Shown here piece after piece: positions 39,607 to 47,571 of a DNA stretch of 64,000 nt; position 1 is the stretch's first letter; each line of letters starts with the position of its first letter. Origin of the DNA: Micromonospora lupini str. Lupac 08. GTDB taxonomy: Bacteria; Actinomycetota; Actinomycetes; Mycobacteriales; Micromonosporaceae. Made by a program: the position numbers and the translations under genes. Location of the stretch: assembly GCF_000297395.2 (NCBI RefSeq), contig NZ_HF570108.1:5503700-5567699 (forward strand), written 5' to 3'. Below the pieces are notes generated by a model. That model was not told the DNA's origin. It saw only the letters and a list, made by a program, of their open reading frames with translations, and did no database searches.

Positions 39607-40287
39607 ATGGCACACATGTGGGGGAACGTCGTACCGCGCGTCGCCGAACTGTCGCCGCTGGAACGCGTCCGGCTGCGCCGGGTCGCCATCCGGTACGCCG
39701 TACACGGCTGGGAGGTGACGCCCGGCGCCTGCCTCGCCCGCAGCAGGTTCGTCTGCGGTCGGGCCGGCTGCCCCACCGTGGGTTGCCACCCCGCCCTCGA
39801 GAACTGGGAGCTGGCCGCCACCACCGACCCGGCCCGGGTGGCCACCTGGTGGCGCACCCGCCCGCACGGCGTGCTGCTGCCCACCGGACGGACCTTCGAC
39901 GTGCTGGAGGTGCCGGCCCACCTCGGCCGGCACGTGCTCGACGCCGTGCAGGTCCACCCGGCCGGCACCGGCGTACGCGGACCCGTGCTCGTCACGCCCA
40001 CCGGGCGGTGGATGTTCCTGGTCCGCCCCGGCGACCCGCTCCGACCGGAGTTGGAGCACTGCTTCCACGTCGTCCGGCACGGGCCGGGCTCGTGGATCCC
40101 GGCGCCGCCCACCCGGCTGCCCGAGGGGACCGTCCGCTGGGCGGTCGCCCCGGAGCAGGCCCGCTGGCAGCTCCCCGACTCCTACCTGGTGCAGAACACC
40201 CTGATCGAGGCGCTGCGGGCCAGCGGGGTGACGCTCGCACCCGACCTGCTCCCCGGCCACCTGCCCCTGCCTCGCCGGGGTAGGTGA
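39607..40287 (+). CDS. primase-polymerase (prim-pol) N-terminal-domain-like protein
   Basis: A 226-residue protein matching the bifunctional DNA primase/polymerase domain common in actinobacteria. Features: RRVAIRYAVHGWEVTPGACLAR, a cysteine/histidine cluster FVCGRAGCPTVGCHP, TTDPARVATWWRTRPHGVLLPTGRTFDVLEVP, and RWMFLVRPGD. In active prim-pols the position after the strand carries DxD; here it is FDVLEV, so one acidic ligand is displaced and activity is doubtful. It has no helicase part. GAGGGGAG is too close to the ATG at 39607 and better spaced for the in-frame ATG at 39616. It is divergent from the HTH/TPR regulator, a pairing that suggests a regulatory or plasmid-derived role. Confidence 0.7.
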   Translation: MAHMWGNVVPRVAELSPLERVRLRRVAIRYAVHGWEVTPGACLARSRFVCGRAGCPTVGCHPALENWELAATTDPARVATWWRTRPHGVLLPTGRTFDVLEVPAHLGRHVLDAVQVHPAGTGVRGPVLVTPTGRWMFLVRPGDPLRPELEHCFHVVRHGPGSWIPAPPTRLPEGTVRWAVAPEQARWQLPDSYLVQNTLIEALRASGVTLAPDLLPGHLPLPRRGR

Positions 40288-40392
40288 CCCGGCCCCGGCC
40301 GACGATTCGATCCGGTGGCCGACAGCGTCGCCGGGCGGCCGGCGCTCGTTGAGCAGGTGACAGCGCGAACGCGCGCCACGAACGGGGGAACG

Positions 40393-40554
40393 ATGTCCAC
40401 ACACGACAGGTCGCCGTATCCCGGCGGCACCGAACCGCCCCGTCGCAGCCACCCGCGGCACCGTTGGGCGGGCACCCGCCCGGCCGGCTCGCGCCCCGGG
40501 CGGCCCCGCCCCACCGGCACCCGCCCCGCCGGCACCCATCGCCCGCTGCGCTAG
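40393..40554 (+). CDS. possible 53-residue basic peptide
   Basis: MSTHDRSPYPGGTEPPRRSH and a Arg/Pro/Thr-rich remainder (GTRPAGSRPGRPRPTGTRPAG). ATG at 40393 has GGGGGAA six bases upstream. The simple composition and convergent end overlapping the apbE stop by four bases make it uncertain; it could be a basic nucleic-acid-binding peptide or non-coding. Confidence 0.35.
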   Translation: MSTHDRSPYPGGTEPPRRSHPRHRWAGTRPAGSRPGRPRPTGTRPAGTHRPLR

Positions 40555-41309
40555 ACGGTCAGCGGAAGCGCGGTGGAGTGGAACTGGCGGGCGTCGTCGG
40601 TGACGACCGCGTGCGTGTGGTCGCCGAGACGGTCCAGCCAGCCGATTCCCCCCGCTCCCATGGCCAGGGCTGCGGTGGCGTAGGCGTCGGCGACGCCGAG
40701 GTCGCTGCCGACCACTGTCACCGAGCGCAGCCCGCCGGCCGGCGCGCCCCGGCGGGGGTCCAGCACGTGCCGGCCCCGCTCGTACACGCCGGAGGTGGCC
40801 ACCGCCAGGTCGGTGCCGGCAAGCACCAGACAGGTCGCCATCGCGTCCCAGGGGTGCCGGATGCCGATCCGCCACGGCTCGCCGGCCGGCGAGAAGCCGC
40901 GGACGCGTACGTCGCCGCCGGCGTTGACGCAGTGGTTCGCCGCGCCGGCGGCGAGCAGCCGGTCGGAGGCGACCTGCGCCGCCCAGCCCTTCACGAACCC
41001 GGACGGGTCGAGCCGTCCGGTGGCGTACGCGTCGAAGAACCCGTCGGTGGCGCCCCACAGGTCGGCGCACGCCTCCAGCACGAAGCGCAGGTCCGTCGAC
41101 GCCTCGGAGAGCAGCACCTCGCCCCGGTCGAAGCGGCACACCTCGCTGTCTTCCTTGTACGTGCTGAACCGGGCGTCGACCTCACGCATCCAGGCGAAGA
41201 CCTCGTCGGCAAGCTCGTGCAGCCGCGCGGGGGGCAGGTCGTCGGCGAGGTCCAGGGTGATCGCCGTACCCATGATCTGCTCGACCCGGCACAGGCCGGG
41301 TCGGATCAT
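40551..41309 (-). CDS. apbE: FAD:protein FMN transferase
   Basis: A 252-residue flavin transferase that attaches FMN through a phosphoester to Thr/Ser of target proteins outside the membrane. Family blocks: MGTAITLDL, MREVDARFSTYKEDSEVCRF, GATDGFFDAYATG, DPSGFVKGWAAQVASDRL, HCVNAGGDVRVRG, WRIGIRHPWD, LAVATSGVYERG, VTVVGSDLGVADAYATAALAMG with the metal-binding end. No signal peptide is visible, although many ApbE proteins are exported lipoproteins. The start could be the GTG at 41321; ATG at 41309 is used. The adjacent FMN-binding protein with an SGAT motif is its evident substrate. Confidence 0.92.
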   Translation of the reverse strand: MIRPGLCRVEQIMGTAITLDLADDLPPARLHELADEVFAWMREVDARFSTYKEDSEVCRFDRGEVLLSEASTDLRFVLEACADLWGATDGFFDAYATGRLDPSGFVKGWAAQVASDRLLAAGAANHCVNAGGDVRVRGFSPAGEPWRIGIRHPWDAMATCLVLAGTDLAVATSGVYERGRHVLDPRRGAPAGGLRSVTVVGSDLGVADAYATAALAMGAGGIGWLDRLGDHTHAVVTDDARQFHSTALPLTV

Positions 41310-41322
41310 CGCCGCCGGCACG

Positions 41323-41928
41323 TCAGAACGCCTGCTCGATCGCGGACCGCAGGGAGCTCTTGTAGGCGATGCTGGTCTCGGTGGCGCCGGAGACGGTGTT
41401 GAGGTTGGCGCTCTGCTTCTGCACCACCTCACCGCCGGTGCCGTTGTACGTGTCCCGCACGTCGCCGCTGTGGATGTCGGACTCGCCGCCGCTGGGCAAC
41501 GCCAGGGTGGTGGCTTCGATGATCTTGCTGCCGGAGACCACGATCTGCACCTGCACGTACCCGTAACCCTTGGCCGTGTCCACCGGCGGGCCGGTCACCC
41601 GGCGGGTGGTCGACTGGGGCGGCTTGGTGGTGGTGCGCGGCGCGCTCGGGGCCTTCGCGGTGGTCTTCGTGCCCGACGGCCGCGCGGTGGTCCTGGTCGG
41701 CTTGGGCGACGACGACGGTGCGCCGGCGGTCACCGACGGCTTCGGCGCCGCGCCCGTCGGGCCGACGGCCGGGTCGGCGCTCGGGTCGACGACCTGTCCG
41801 GTCGGGTTGACCGGCTGCGCGGTCGGCAGGTTCTGGGCGACCTGGGTGGTGCCCGGCGAGCCCTTGAGCACCACCAGGGCGGTGGTGCTGGCGGCCAGAC
41901 CGGTGATCGCGAACAACGCGCGACGCAT
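41323..41928 (-). CDS. exported FMN-binding domain protein (covalent flavin carrier)
   Basis: A 201-residue membrane-anchored protein. Residues 1-22 (MRRALFAITGLAASTTALVVLKG) form a signal anchor, residues 30-115 a Pro/Thr/Ser/Lys spacer long enough to cross a cell wall layer, and residues 120-201 an FMN-binding domain (GYGYVQVQIVVSGSKIIEATTLALPSGG, IHSGDVRDTYNGTGGEVVQKQSANLNTVSGATETSIAYK). The SGAT threonine is the site where ApbE attaches FMN in NqrC/RnfG relatives. AGGAAGG precedes the ATG by seven bases. It is 11 bases downstream of the ferric-reductase-like gene and 13 bases upstream of apbE. Confidence 0.9.
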   Translation of the reverse strand: MRRALFAITGLAASTTALVVLKGSPGTTQVAQNLPTAQPVNPTGQVVDPSADPAVGPTGAAPKPSVTAGAPSSSPKPTRTTARPSGTKTTAKAPSAPRTTTKPPQSTTRRVTGPPVDTAKGYGYVQVQIVVSGSKIIEATTLALPSGGESDIHSGDVRDTYNGTGGEVVQKQSANLNTVSGATETSIAYKSSLRSAIEQAF

Positions 41929-41939
41929 GCGATGCCTTC

Positions 41940-43358
41940 CTACAGCTCGAACGTGGCCAGGTGAATCTGCCGGCGGGGCACGCCGGCACGGCGCAGCGCG
42001 CGTACCGACTGCTCCACCAGCCCGGGCGGCCCGCACAGGTAGACGTCGCGCCGGGCCACGTCGGGCACCAGTTGGCGCAGCCCGTCCGGGCTCATGAGCT
42101 GGCGGGGGCCGGGGTCGTCGCGGGAGCCGATGACGTACCAGATCGACGTGTCGCGTTCCTGGGCCAGCCAGTCCAGTTCCCGGCTGAGCAGCACGTCGGC
42201 AGGCGTACGGGCCCGGTAGATCAGGGCGGCGCCCGGGGGCAGCTCCTCCAGCATGGCCCGGATGGGCGTGATGCCGCTGCCGCCGGCGATCAGCAGCGCC
42301 CGCTCGCGCACCCGGTGGGCCGCCGTGAAGGTGCCCGACGGGCCGTGCGCCCAGACCCGGGTTCCCGGGTCGAGGTCGCGCAGGTCGGCGGTGTGCCGGC
42401 CGACGACCTTGACGGTGAGCCGCAGCCAGCGGCCGTTGGCGGCGGCGGAGACGGAGAACGGGTGCGACTGCCACCAGCTGCCGGGGGTGAGGAAGCGCCA
42501 GCGGAAGTACTGCCCGCCGAGCATCTCCAGGCGGTCCAGCCGATCACCGGTGAGGTAGATGGAGACCGTGTCCGGGCTCTCCGCGACCACGTCGGCGACC
42601 CGCAGCCGGTGGCGCATGTTGAACGCCAGCGGCGCGATCACCCGGCCCCAGAGCAGGGCGGCGACCACCAGCAGGTACAGGGCGATCCAGCCGGTCCGTA
42701 CCGGGCCGGGCCGGTAGAGCTGCCCGCCGTGGCTGAACTGGTGCCCGTAGCCGAGCAGCAGTACCAGGTAGCTCGACCGGTGCAGCAGGTGCCACACCTC
42801 GTAGGGCAGCGCCCGACGGATCGCCCGGACGCTGCTGAAGCCGACCACGAGCATGATGCCGGCGGCGACGAAGGCCGAGAGCATGTCCTCGTAGTCGCCG
42901 AGCAGCGTGCCCACCTCGGCGAGGATCGAGTGGTTCCGCAGGTCGGCGTACCCGACGAGGATCAGCGACAGGTGCGACAGCACGGCGACAAGCAGCGTCG
43001 CGCCGATGTCGCGGTGCCAGCGGGCGAGCTGCTCGCCGCCGATCCACCGCTCGAGCACCGACAGCCGGCTCATCATGAGCACCTGCACCAGCAGCAGGTA
43101 ACCGGCGATCAGGCCGGTGATCCGGCCGGCCGCGGTGACGGTGGCCGCGGTGGTCCGCAGCGAACCGGCGGGGGTGCCCAGCCACCAGGGCAGCACGCTG
43201 GCGAGCAGCCCGACCAGGAGCAGCGCGGCCAGCAGCCGCCGGCCGCCGGGTCCGCGCCGGGCCGGGATCTGCGGGGGTACGGGAGCAGCCGACCGGCCGC
43301 CGTGCCGGGACGAGGTCCCGGTGCGGCGGCCGGCGGCGTGGGTGTGCGAATGCGTCAC
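41940..43358 (-). CDS. ferric-reductase-like transmembrane flavocytochrome with FNR domain
   Basis: A 472-residue membrane oxidoreductase. Residues 42-240 hold about six helices with the histidine pairs expected for haem b: RWHRDIGATLLVAVLSHLSLILVGYADLRNH and VWHLLHRSSYLVLLLGYGHQFSH. Residues 255-472 are a ferredoxin-NADP reductase-type module: flavin-binding GQYFRWRFL, HPFSVSAAANG, the NAD(P) loop LLIAGGSGITPIRAML and YLCGPPGLV. It resembles NADPH oxidase/FRE proteins moving electrons from cytosolic NAD(P)H across the membrane. A His-rich start (THSHTHAAGRR) is present. GTG at 43358 overlaps the DUF1501 stop by four bases. With the FMN carrier and ApbE it forms a transmembrane electron-transfer unit. 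Confidence 0.9.
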   Translation of the reverse strand: MTHSHTHAAGRRTGTSSRHGGRSAAPVPPQIPARRGPGGRRLLAALLLVGLLASVLPWWLGTPAGSLRTTAATVTAAGRITGLIAGYLLLVQVLMMSRLSVLERWIGGEQLARWHRDIGATLLVAVLSHLSLILVGYADLRNHSILAEVGTLLGDYEDMLSAFVAAGIMLVVGFSSVRAIRRALPYEVWHLLHRSSYLVLLLGYGHQFSHGGQLYRPGPVRTGWIALYLLVVAALLWGRVIAPLAFNMRHRLRVADVVAESPDTVSIYLTGDRLDRLEMLGGQYFRWRFLTPGSWWQSHPFSVSAAANGRWLRLTVKVVGRHTADLRDLDPGTRVWAHGPSGTFTAAHRVRERALLIAGGSGITPIRAMLEELPPGAALIYRARTPADVLLSRELDWLAQERDTSIWYVIGSRDDPGPRQLMSPDGLRQLVPDVARRDVYLCGPPGLVEQSVRALRRAGVPRRQIHLATFEL

Positions 43359-44746
43359 GCGTACAGCTTCATCGGCTTGTAGGCCCGGTCGCTGCCGGGG
43401 AAGAGCATCTTCTCCACCTGCGCGTTGGTCAGGCCGAACCGACCCTGCGCCACGGAGCCGTACACGTTGAACATGTTGTTGTACTCCGGCACGTCGCCGG
43501 AGTCCAACTTGTCCAGGCCGTTCCAGGTGCCCAGCAGAGAGCTGGCCAGCTTCTTGCCGGAGAGCACGGTGACCACGCCGCCGTGCCCGTGGTCGGTGCC
43601 GCCCTTGTTGGAGCTGACCCGCCGGCCGAACTCGCTGGACACCATGATCGTCACGTCGGCGGCCTGCGGGCCGAGGTCGGTGAAGAAGGCGGCCATCGCG
43701 CTGGCCAGCTCGCCCAGTCGGCGGTGCAGTTGACCGCCCTCCTGGGTGCCCTGGTTCTCGTGGGTGTCGTAGCCGCCCATGCCGACGGTGGCGACCCGGA
43801 CGTTGGCGCCGCCCTTGATGAGCTGGGCGAGCTGCTGGAAGGCGTTGCCGATGCCCTCGTACTTGACACCCGCGGCGGGCTGGTACGGCTTGGCGGCGAG
43901 CTTCTGCGCGGTGGCAAGCGCACCCATGCCGTCCTGCACGGCCTCCTCGACCGGGTGGTTGATCCCGGTGAAGAGCCCCTTGATCGCCTTCTCGGTGGCG
44001 GCCCGGAACTTGTCGTCGCCGTTGAGTCGCAGCGAGCCGACGCTGTTCAGCGACAGCGCGCCGTTGTTGCCGACAAGCGAGCGGGGCAGCGTGCTGCCGA
44101 TGCCGACGCCCCGGAAGGCGGTGCCCGTGCCGAGGTGGTCGACCAGGTTGTCCAGCCAGCCCCGGCCGCCGGTCTCGTGCGGCAGACCGCCCAGGTTGCA
44201 GGCGTCCGCGGCCTGGAAGTGGCTACGGGACAGGCGCTCGTCCGAGACGGCGGGGATGAAGCCGAGCTGACCGGCCTTGAGGTACTGCTCCAGCGGCTTG
44301 AACGCGCTGGTCAGCTTGAAGCCGCGGGCCAGGGCCAGCGAGTCGTTGCCGAGCAGCAACTCGGGCCGGCCCTTGGTGAGCGCCGGGTCGCTGTCCGGTG
44401 CGACAAGGCTCAGCCCGTCCAGCCCGCCGTAGAGGAAGACGTGGATCAGCGTGCCGGTCTTGGTCGCCGCGAACGACGCCGAGGTGGTGACGAACTGGGC
44501 GGTGGCCAGCGCGGTGGCGGTGGCCGCGGCACCGGCGACGAAGGTCCGCCGGGTGACGCCGCGACCGTCCTGCTGGGCCTCCTCCAGATCCTCCAGGGTC
44601 CGGTAGCGGTCGGCCTCGGCGGCCTTCTCGGCGGCGACGATGTCGGCCTCCGCGCGCAGCAGTGCCTCGGTCGGGTTGTCGGCCAGCCGCCCCAGGTCGG
44701 GGCATTCGGGGTGCAGGGGGAAAGAGTTGTACACAGTCTTCTCCAT
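43355..44746 (-). CDS. DUF1501 exported protein (Tat signal)
   Basis: A 463-residue DUF1501 protein, distantly related to the sulfatase/alkaline phosphatase fold. A twin-arginine signal is visible at about residues 63-95 (GVTRRTFVAGAAATATALATAQFV) after an unusual 60-residue acidic N-terminus. Family blocks: VFLYGGLDGLSLVAP, YLKAGQLGFIPAV, HFQAADACNL, GRGWLDNLVDHLG, VGMGGYDTHENQ, TIMVSSEFGRRVSSN, GTDHGHGGVVTVLSGKK. Its biochemical role is unknown. DUF1501 and DUF1800 proteins usually form adjacent pairs, and here they sit in one operon with a membrane redox chain. It begins eight bases after the DUF1800 gene. Confidence 0.88.
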   Translation of the reverse strand: MEKTVYNSFPLHPECPDLGRLADNPTEALLRAEADIVAAEKAAEADRYRTLEDLEEAQQDGRGVTRRTFVAGAAATATALATAQFVTTSASFAATKTGTLIHVFLYGGLDGLSLVAPDSDPALTKGRPELLLGNDSLALARGFKLTSAFKPLEQYLKAGQLGFIPAVSDERLSRSHFQAADACNLGGLPHETGGRGWLDNLVDHLGTGTAFRGVGIGSTLPRSLVGNNGALSLNSVGSLRLNGDDKFRAATEKAIKGLFTGINHPVEEAVQDGMGALATAQKLAAKPYQPAAGVKYEGIGNAFQQLAQLIKGGANVRVATVGMGGYDTHENQGTQEGGQLHRRLGELASAMAAFFTDLGPQAADVTIMVSSEFGRRVSSNKGGTDHGHGGVVTVLSGKKLASSLLGTWNGLDKLDSGDVPEYNNMFNVYGSVAQGRFGLTNAQVEKMLFPGSDRAYKPMKLYA

Positions 44747-44754
44747 CGGGTGCC

Positions 44755-46878
44755 TCACCGGAGGTGGTGCTGGGGGGACGCGAGGATCGCCCGCGCGACG
44801 GCGGTGATGGCCCCGTTGAACGTGGCATCGACCTTGGTGGTCGCCGAGACGCCGGCGACGCCGAGGATCAGGTTCTTCTCCCGGGCGGTGAGCTTCTGGT
44901 GGACCAGCCGCTGGGCGAGCGCGTCCACGTACGCCCCGGCGGTGGCCGGCGGCTTGGCGACCAGCTTCTCCGGCGCCGTGTACGTGAAGGAGGTGCGGTA
45001 GCCGGCAATGATCTCGCCGGCCTCGTTCCAGCCGTTGACCATGGTGCCGGCCGAGGTCCACGCGACGTAGACGTCGGGGTAGCCGTCCGGGGTGGGCTGA
45101 CCCATCGGGTACTGACCCAGCTCGCGCAGCTTGTCGTGGATCTGCCGCAGGCCCCGGGCGAACGGGGTGCGCTTGTTGTCGCCGTTGTCGTTCTTCGCCG
45201 ACGCCTCCGGCGAGACGCCCAGGACGCGGTACGTGGCGACCAGGTACTCCATCGGCCGGCGCACCTTCTGGCCCACCGCCGCCCAGAACTCTGACGAGCT
45301 GAACAGCGCCATCAGCACCGGCTTGATCATGCCGTTGTTGCTGGTGTACGCCTTGGCCAGCCGGTCCACGAGGGACTTCGGCGGGGTGTCCGAGACGAAC
45401 CGGGTCGCGAGGCTCTGCGCCACGTACTTCGCGGTCGAGGGGTGCAGCGCGATGTAGGTGATGTACTTGTCGATCGCCGCGTCCACGGCGGCGATCTCCT
45501 TGGCCGTCGGGTTGTTGACGTCCTTGATGCTGAACGTGTTGGCGTGGGTGAAGCCGAGGATCTTCACCTTGCCCATGTAGTGCTGGTTGACGCGCAGGAC
45601 GTACTGGCCCTTGTCGTCGACGCCACGGCCGGTCTGCAGCATGGCGGCCTGCCGGACGTCGCCCTCCTTGTAGCCACCGTCGACGCCCACCGAGTACAGC
45701 TCCAGGTTCTCCCGGGCGAGGTTCTCGTTGATGGCGTCCTTGCGGGAGTCCTTCTGGTTCAGGTAGATCAGCAGCGCGGGGTGCTTGTTCGCCGCCACCA
45801 GCATCTCGGGGTAGCTGCCCAGCGCGTGCTTGCGCACCACGTCCTTGTCGAACGACGTGCGGTACACCTCTCCGCCGTCGAAGTCGGCGGCGACGTGCAG
45901 GAAGTCGTTCCAGAAGTCGACCATCACCTCGAACAGCTGGCGCTTCGACCAGATCTGCCGGGCCAGGGTGGCGTCGACGACCTCACGCTCCGGCTGGGCG
46001 CCCTGCTCGTTGAGCTTGTCCCGCTGGTCACGCAACTGCTGCACGGAGAGCGTCTGGGTGGGCAGCTCGGCGAGCTTCAGCTCGGCCTTGCTCGGCTCGA
46101 TCTTGTCCGGGTCGAGCTGCCCGCGGATCCAGGCGTCGATGCCCTGCTTCTTGATGTCGGAGACCACTGCGGGCGTCGCGCCGAAGGTGGTCCGCCGGGC
46201 CAGGTGCAGGATCGGGTCCTTGGCGAGCACCGTCTTGACGGTCACCTTGGTCTCCGCGGCGGCCGCGGCCGGGCCGGAGAAGGTCCGGCCACCGCTTGGC
46301 GCGTTCTTCTTCAGCGCCTCGCCGGCCCGGGAGCCCATGTAGCTCTCGTTCTGCTCGGTGTAGGTACGCACCGTGCTGGGCTGCTGCCCGCTGGGCCGCG
46401 CCAGGGTGCCGTCGGTGACGGCGCTCCCGGTCGCGTCGCCCGCGGCTGCCTCGTCACCGAAGAGGCTGCGGAACTGCGGGGTCATGGCGAGGGCCGCGCC
46501 ACCGGCCACGACGGCGGCGGTGCCACCGAGCGCGACAATGGCCTTGCGCCGGCCGACCTTGCGGCCCGGCTCGTCGTCATCGTCCAGGGTGGGCAGTCCG
46601 GCGCCGGCCGGACGCGCCGGGGCCGGGCGGCCCAGACCCTCCGGGCCGACCCACTGCGGCCCACGCGGGGCGGGGGCGGGCTGTCCGGCGTGCGCGTACC
46701 CGTCGCCGTACTGCTCGCGCGGGTCGCCCTGGGCCGCGTAGCCGCCCTGGTAGGGGTGGGGCGAGTCGTATCCGTACGACGCGGTGGGGTCGCCGTAGCT
46801 GTCCGAGGTGTGGTGCTGGCGTCCGTCCCAGCCGCGGTCGTCCCGCGGTCGACGTGGTGGCACATTCTGGTCGGCCAT
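44755..46878 (-). CDS. DUF1800 exported protein
   Basis: A 707-residue protein. The first 105 residues are disordered and Gly/Pro/Tyr-rich (cytoplasmic), followed by a membrane or signal segment AIVALGGTAAVVAGGAALAMTP after KVGRRKA. DUF1800 proper spans about residues 215-700: HLARRTTFGATPAVVSDIKKQGIDAWIRGQLDP, MVDFWNDFLHVAADF, NLARENLELYSVGVDGGYKEGDVRQAA, and the C-terminal AREKNLILGVAGVSATTKVDATFNGAITAVARAIL. Function is not known; the family always accompanies DUF1501. It is the first gene of the operon, with a weak GGGATTGG ahead of the ATG. Confidence 0.88.
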   Translation of the reverse strand: MADQNVPPRRPRDDRGWDGRQHHTSDSYGDPTASYGYDSPHPYQGGYAAQGDPREQYGDGYAHAGQPAPAPRGPQWVGPEGLGRPAPARPAGAGLPTLDDDDEPGRKVGRRKAIVALGGTAAVVAGGAALAMTPQFRSLFGDEAAAGDATGSAVTDGTLARPSGQQPSTVRTYTEQNESYMGSRAGEALKKNAPSGGRTFSGPAAAAAETKVTVKTVLAKDPILHLARRTTFGATPAVVSDIKKQGIDAWIRGQLDPDKIEPSKAELKLAELPTQTLSVQQLRDQRDKLNEQGAQPEREVVDATLARQIWSKRQLFEVMVDFWNDFLHVAADFDGGEVYRTSFDKDVVRKHALGSYPEMLVAANKHPALLIYLNQKDSRKDAINENLARENLELYSVGVDGGYKEGDVRQAAMLQTGRGVDDKGQYVLRVNQHYMGKVKILGFTHANTFSIKDVNNPTAKEIAAVDAAIDKYITYIALHPSTAKYVAQSLATRFVSDTPPKSLVDRLAKAYTSNNGMIKPVLMALFSSSEFWAAVGQKVRRPMEYLVATYRVLGVSPEASAKNDNGDNKRTPFARGLRQIHDKLRELGQYPMGQPTPDGYPDVYVAWTSAGTMVNGWNEAGEIIAGYRTSFTYTAPEKLVAKPPATAGAYVDALAQRLVHQKLTAREKNLILGVAGVSATTKVDATFNGAITAVARAILASPQHHLR

Positions 46879-47309
46879 GTACCAATCCCGATTTCTGATG
46901 AGCGCCGGAAGCTGCGACCGAGCGGGTGCGGCAGGTGCGGCGACTGTTGCCTGAGGGGGTTGCTACGGCAAGGTAACCAAGCGCTCAGGTGCCTTCAAGG
47001 TGGGCCGAACACGCCGGTGAGGGCACTTAAGACAGCCCTCACCACCGCGTTCGTGGCCGGCCGGTGACGTGAGCCGTGCTCCGACCTTCCCAGCAGGGCG
47101 GACGTGCGGCAGCCGGGTACGGATCGGACCACGCCGCCGTACGCGACACGTTCCGCGCCGTTCACCACCACAGGCAAACTTAAGGTTTGGCTAAGCCGGA
47201 CGTGAGGTGTCCTCACACGGAGGAAAAGTAGGAGGAGCGGGCGAGCGTGAGCCGCCGCCGCAGCGGGTATGCCGCCGAACCGCTGGACGCGTGAGGGGAA
47301 GGCAGCGCC
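46879..47309. promoter_or_regulatory. intergenic regulatory region with two inverted repeats
   Basis: This 431-base gap is between the divergent DUF1800 operon and DUF3040 gene. GGTGAGGGC (47016-47024) pairs with GCCCTCACC (47035-47043) across ten bases. A second palindrome GTGAGG-TGT-CCTCAC lies at 47202-47216, ahead of the DUF3040 gene. The two share GTGAGG/CCTCAC arms, so one regulator might bind both. A short AT-rich patch (AAACTTAAGGTTTGGC, 47177-47192) is a possible promoter region. Confidence 0.45.
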
Positions 47310-47567
47310 ATGCTCAGCAAAGAGGATCAGCGCAGGTTCGACCAGATCACCCGTCAGCTCCGGGAGAGTGACCCGGCCTTCTTCGCCCGGCTGGACCACC
47401 GGGCCCGAGCCCGCAGGGGCCGCTACCTGATGTTGTTGACCATCGTGCTGTGGGCGTCGCTCCCGGCGATGGCCGTGTTCGCCGGCCGGCTGGCCGGCGC
47501 GATCTGCGCGGTGGTGCTGGTGGCCAACGCGGCGATCATGTGGCGGTTCCGCCGCCGCTGGACGTGA
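47310..47567 (+). CDS. DUF3040 small membrane protein
   Basis: An 85-residue protein with a basic/acidic N-terminal helix (LSKEDQRRFDQITRQLRESDPAFFARLD) and two short membrane helices (YLMLLTIVLWASLPAMAVFAG and AICAVVLVANAAIMW). This is the DUF3040 layout, widespread in actinobacteria, function unknown. GAGGGGAAGG lies eight or more bases ahead of the ATG at 47310. It ends four bases from the convergent SWIM gene. Confidence 0.8.
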   Translation: MLSKEDQRRFDQITRQLRESDPAFFARLDHRARARRGRYLMLLTIVLWASLPAMAVFAGRLAGAICAVVLVANAAIMWRFRRRWT

Positions 47568-47571
47568 CCGC

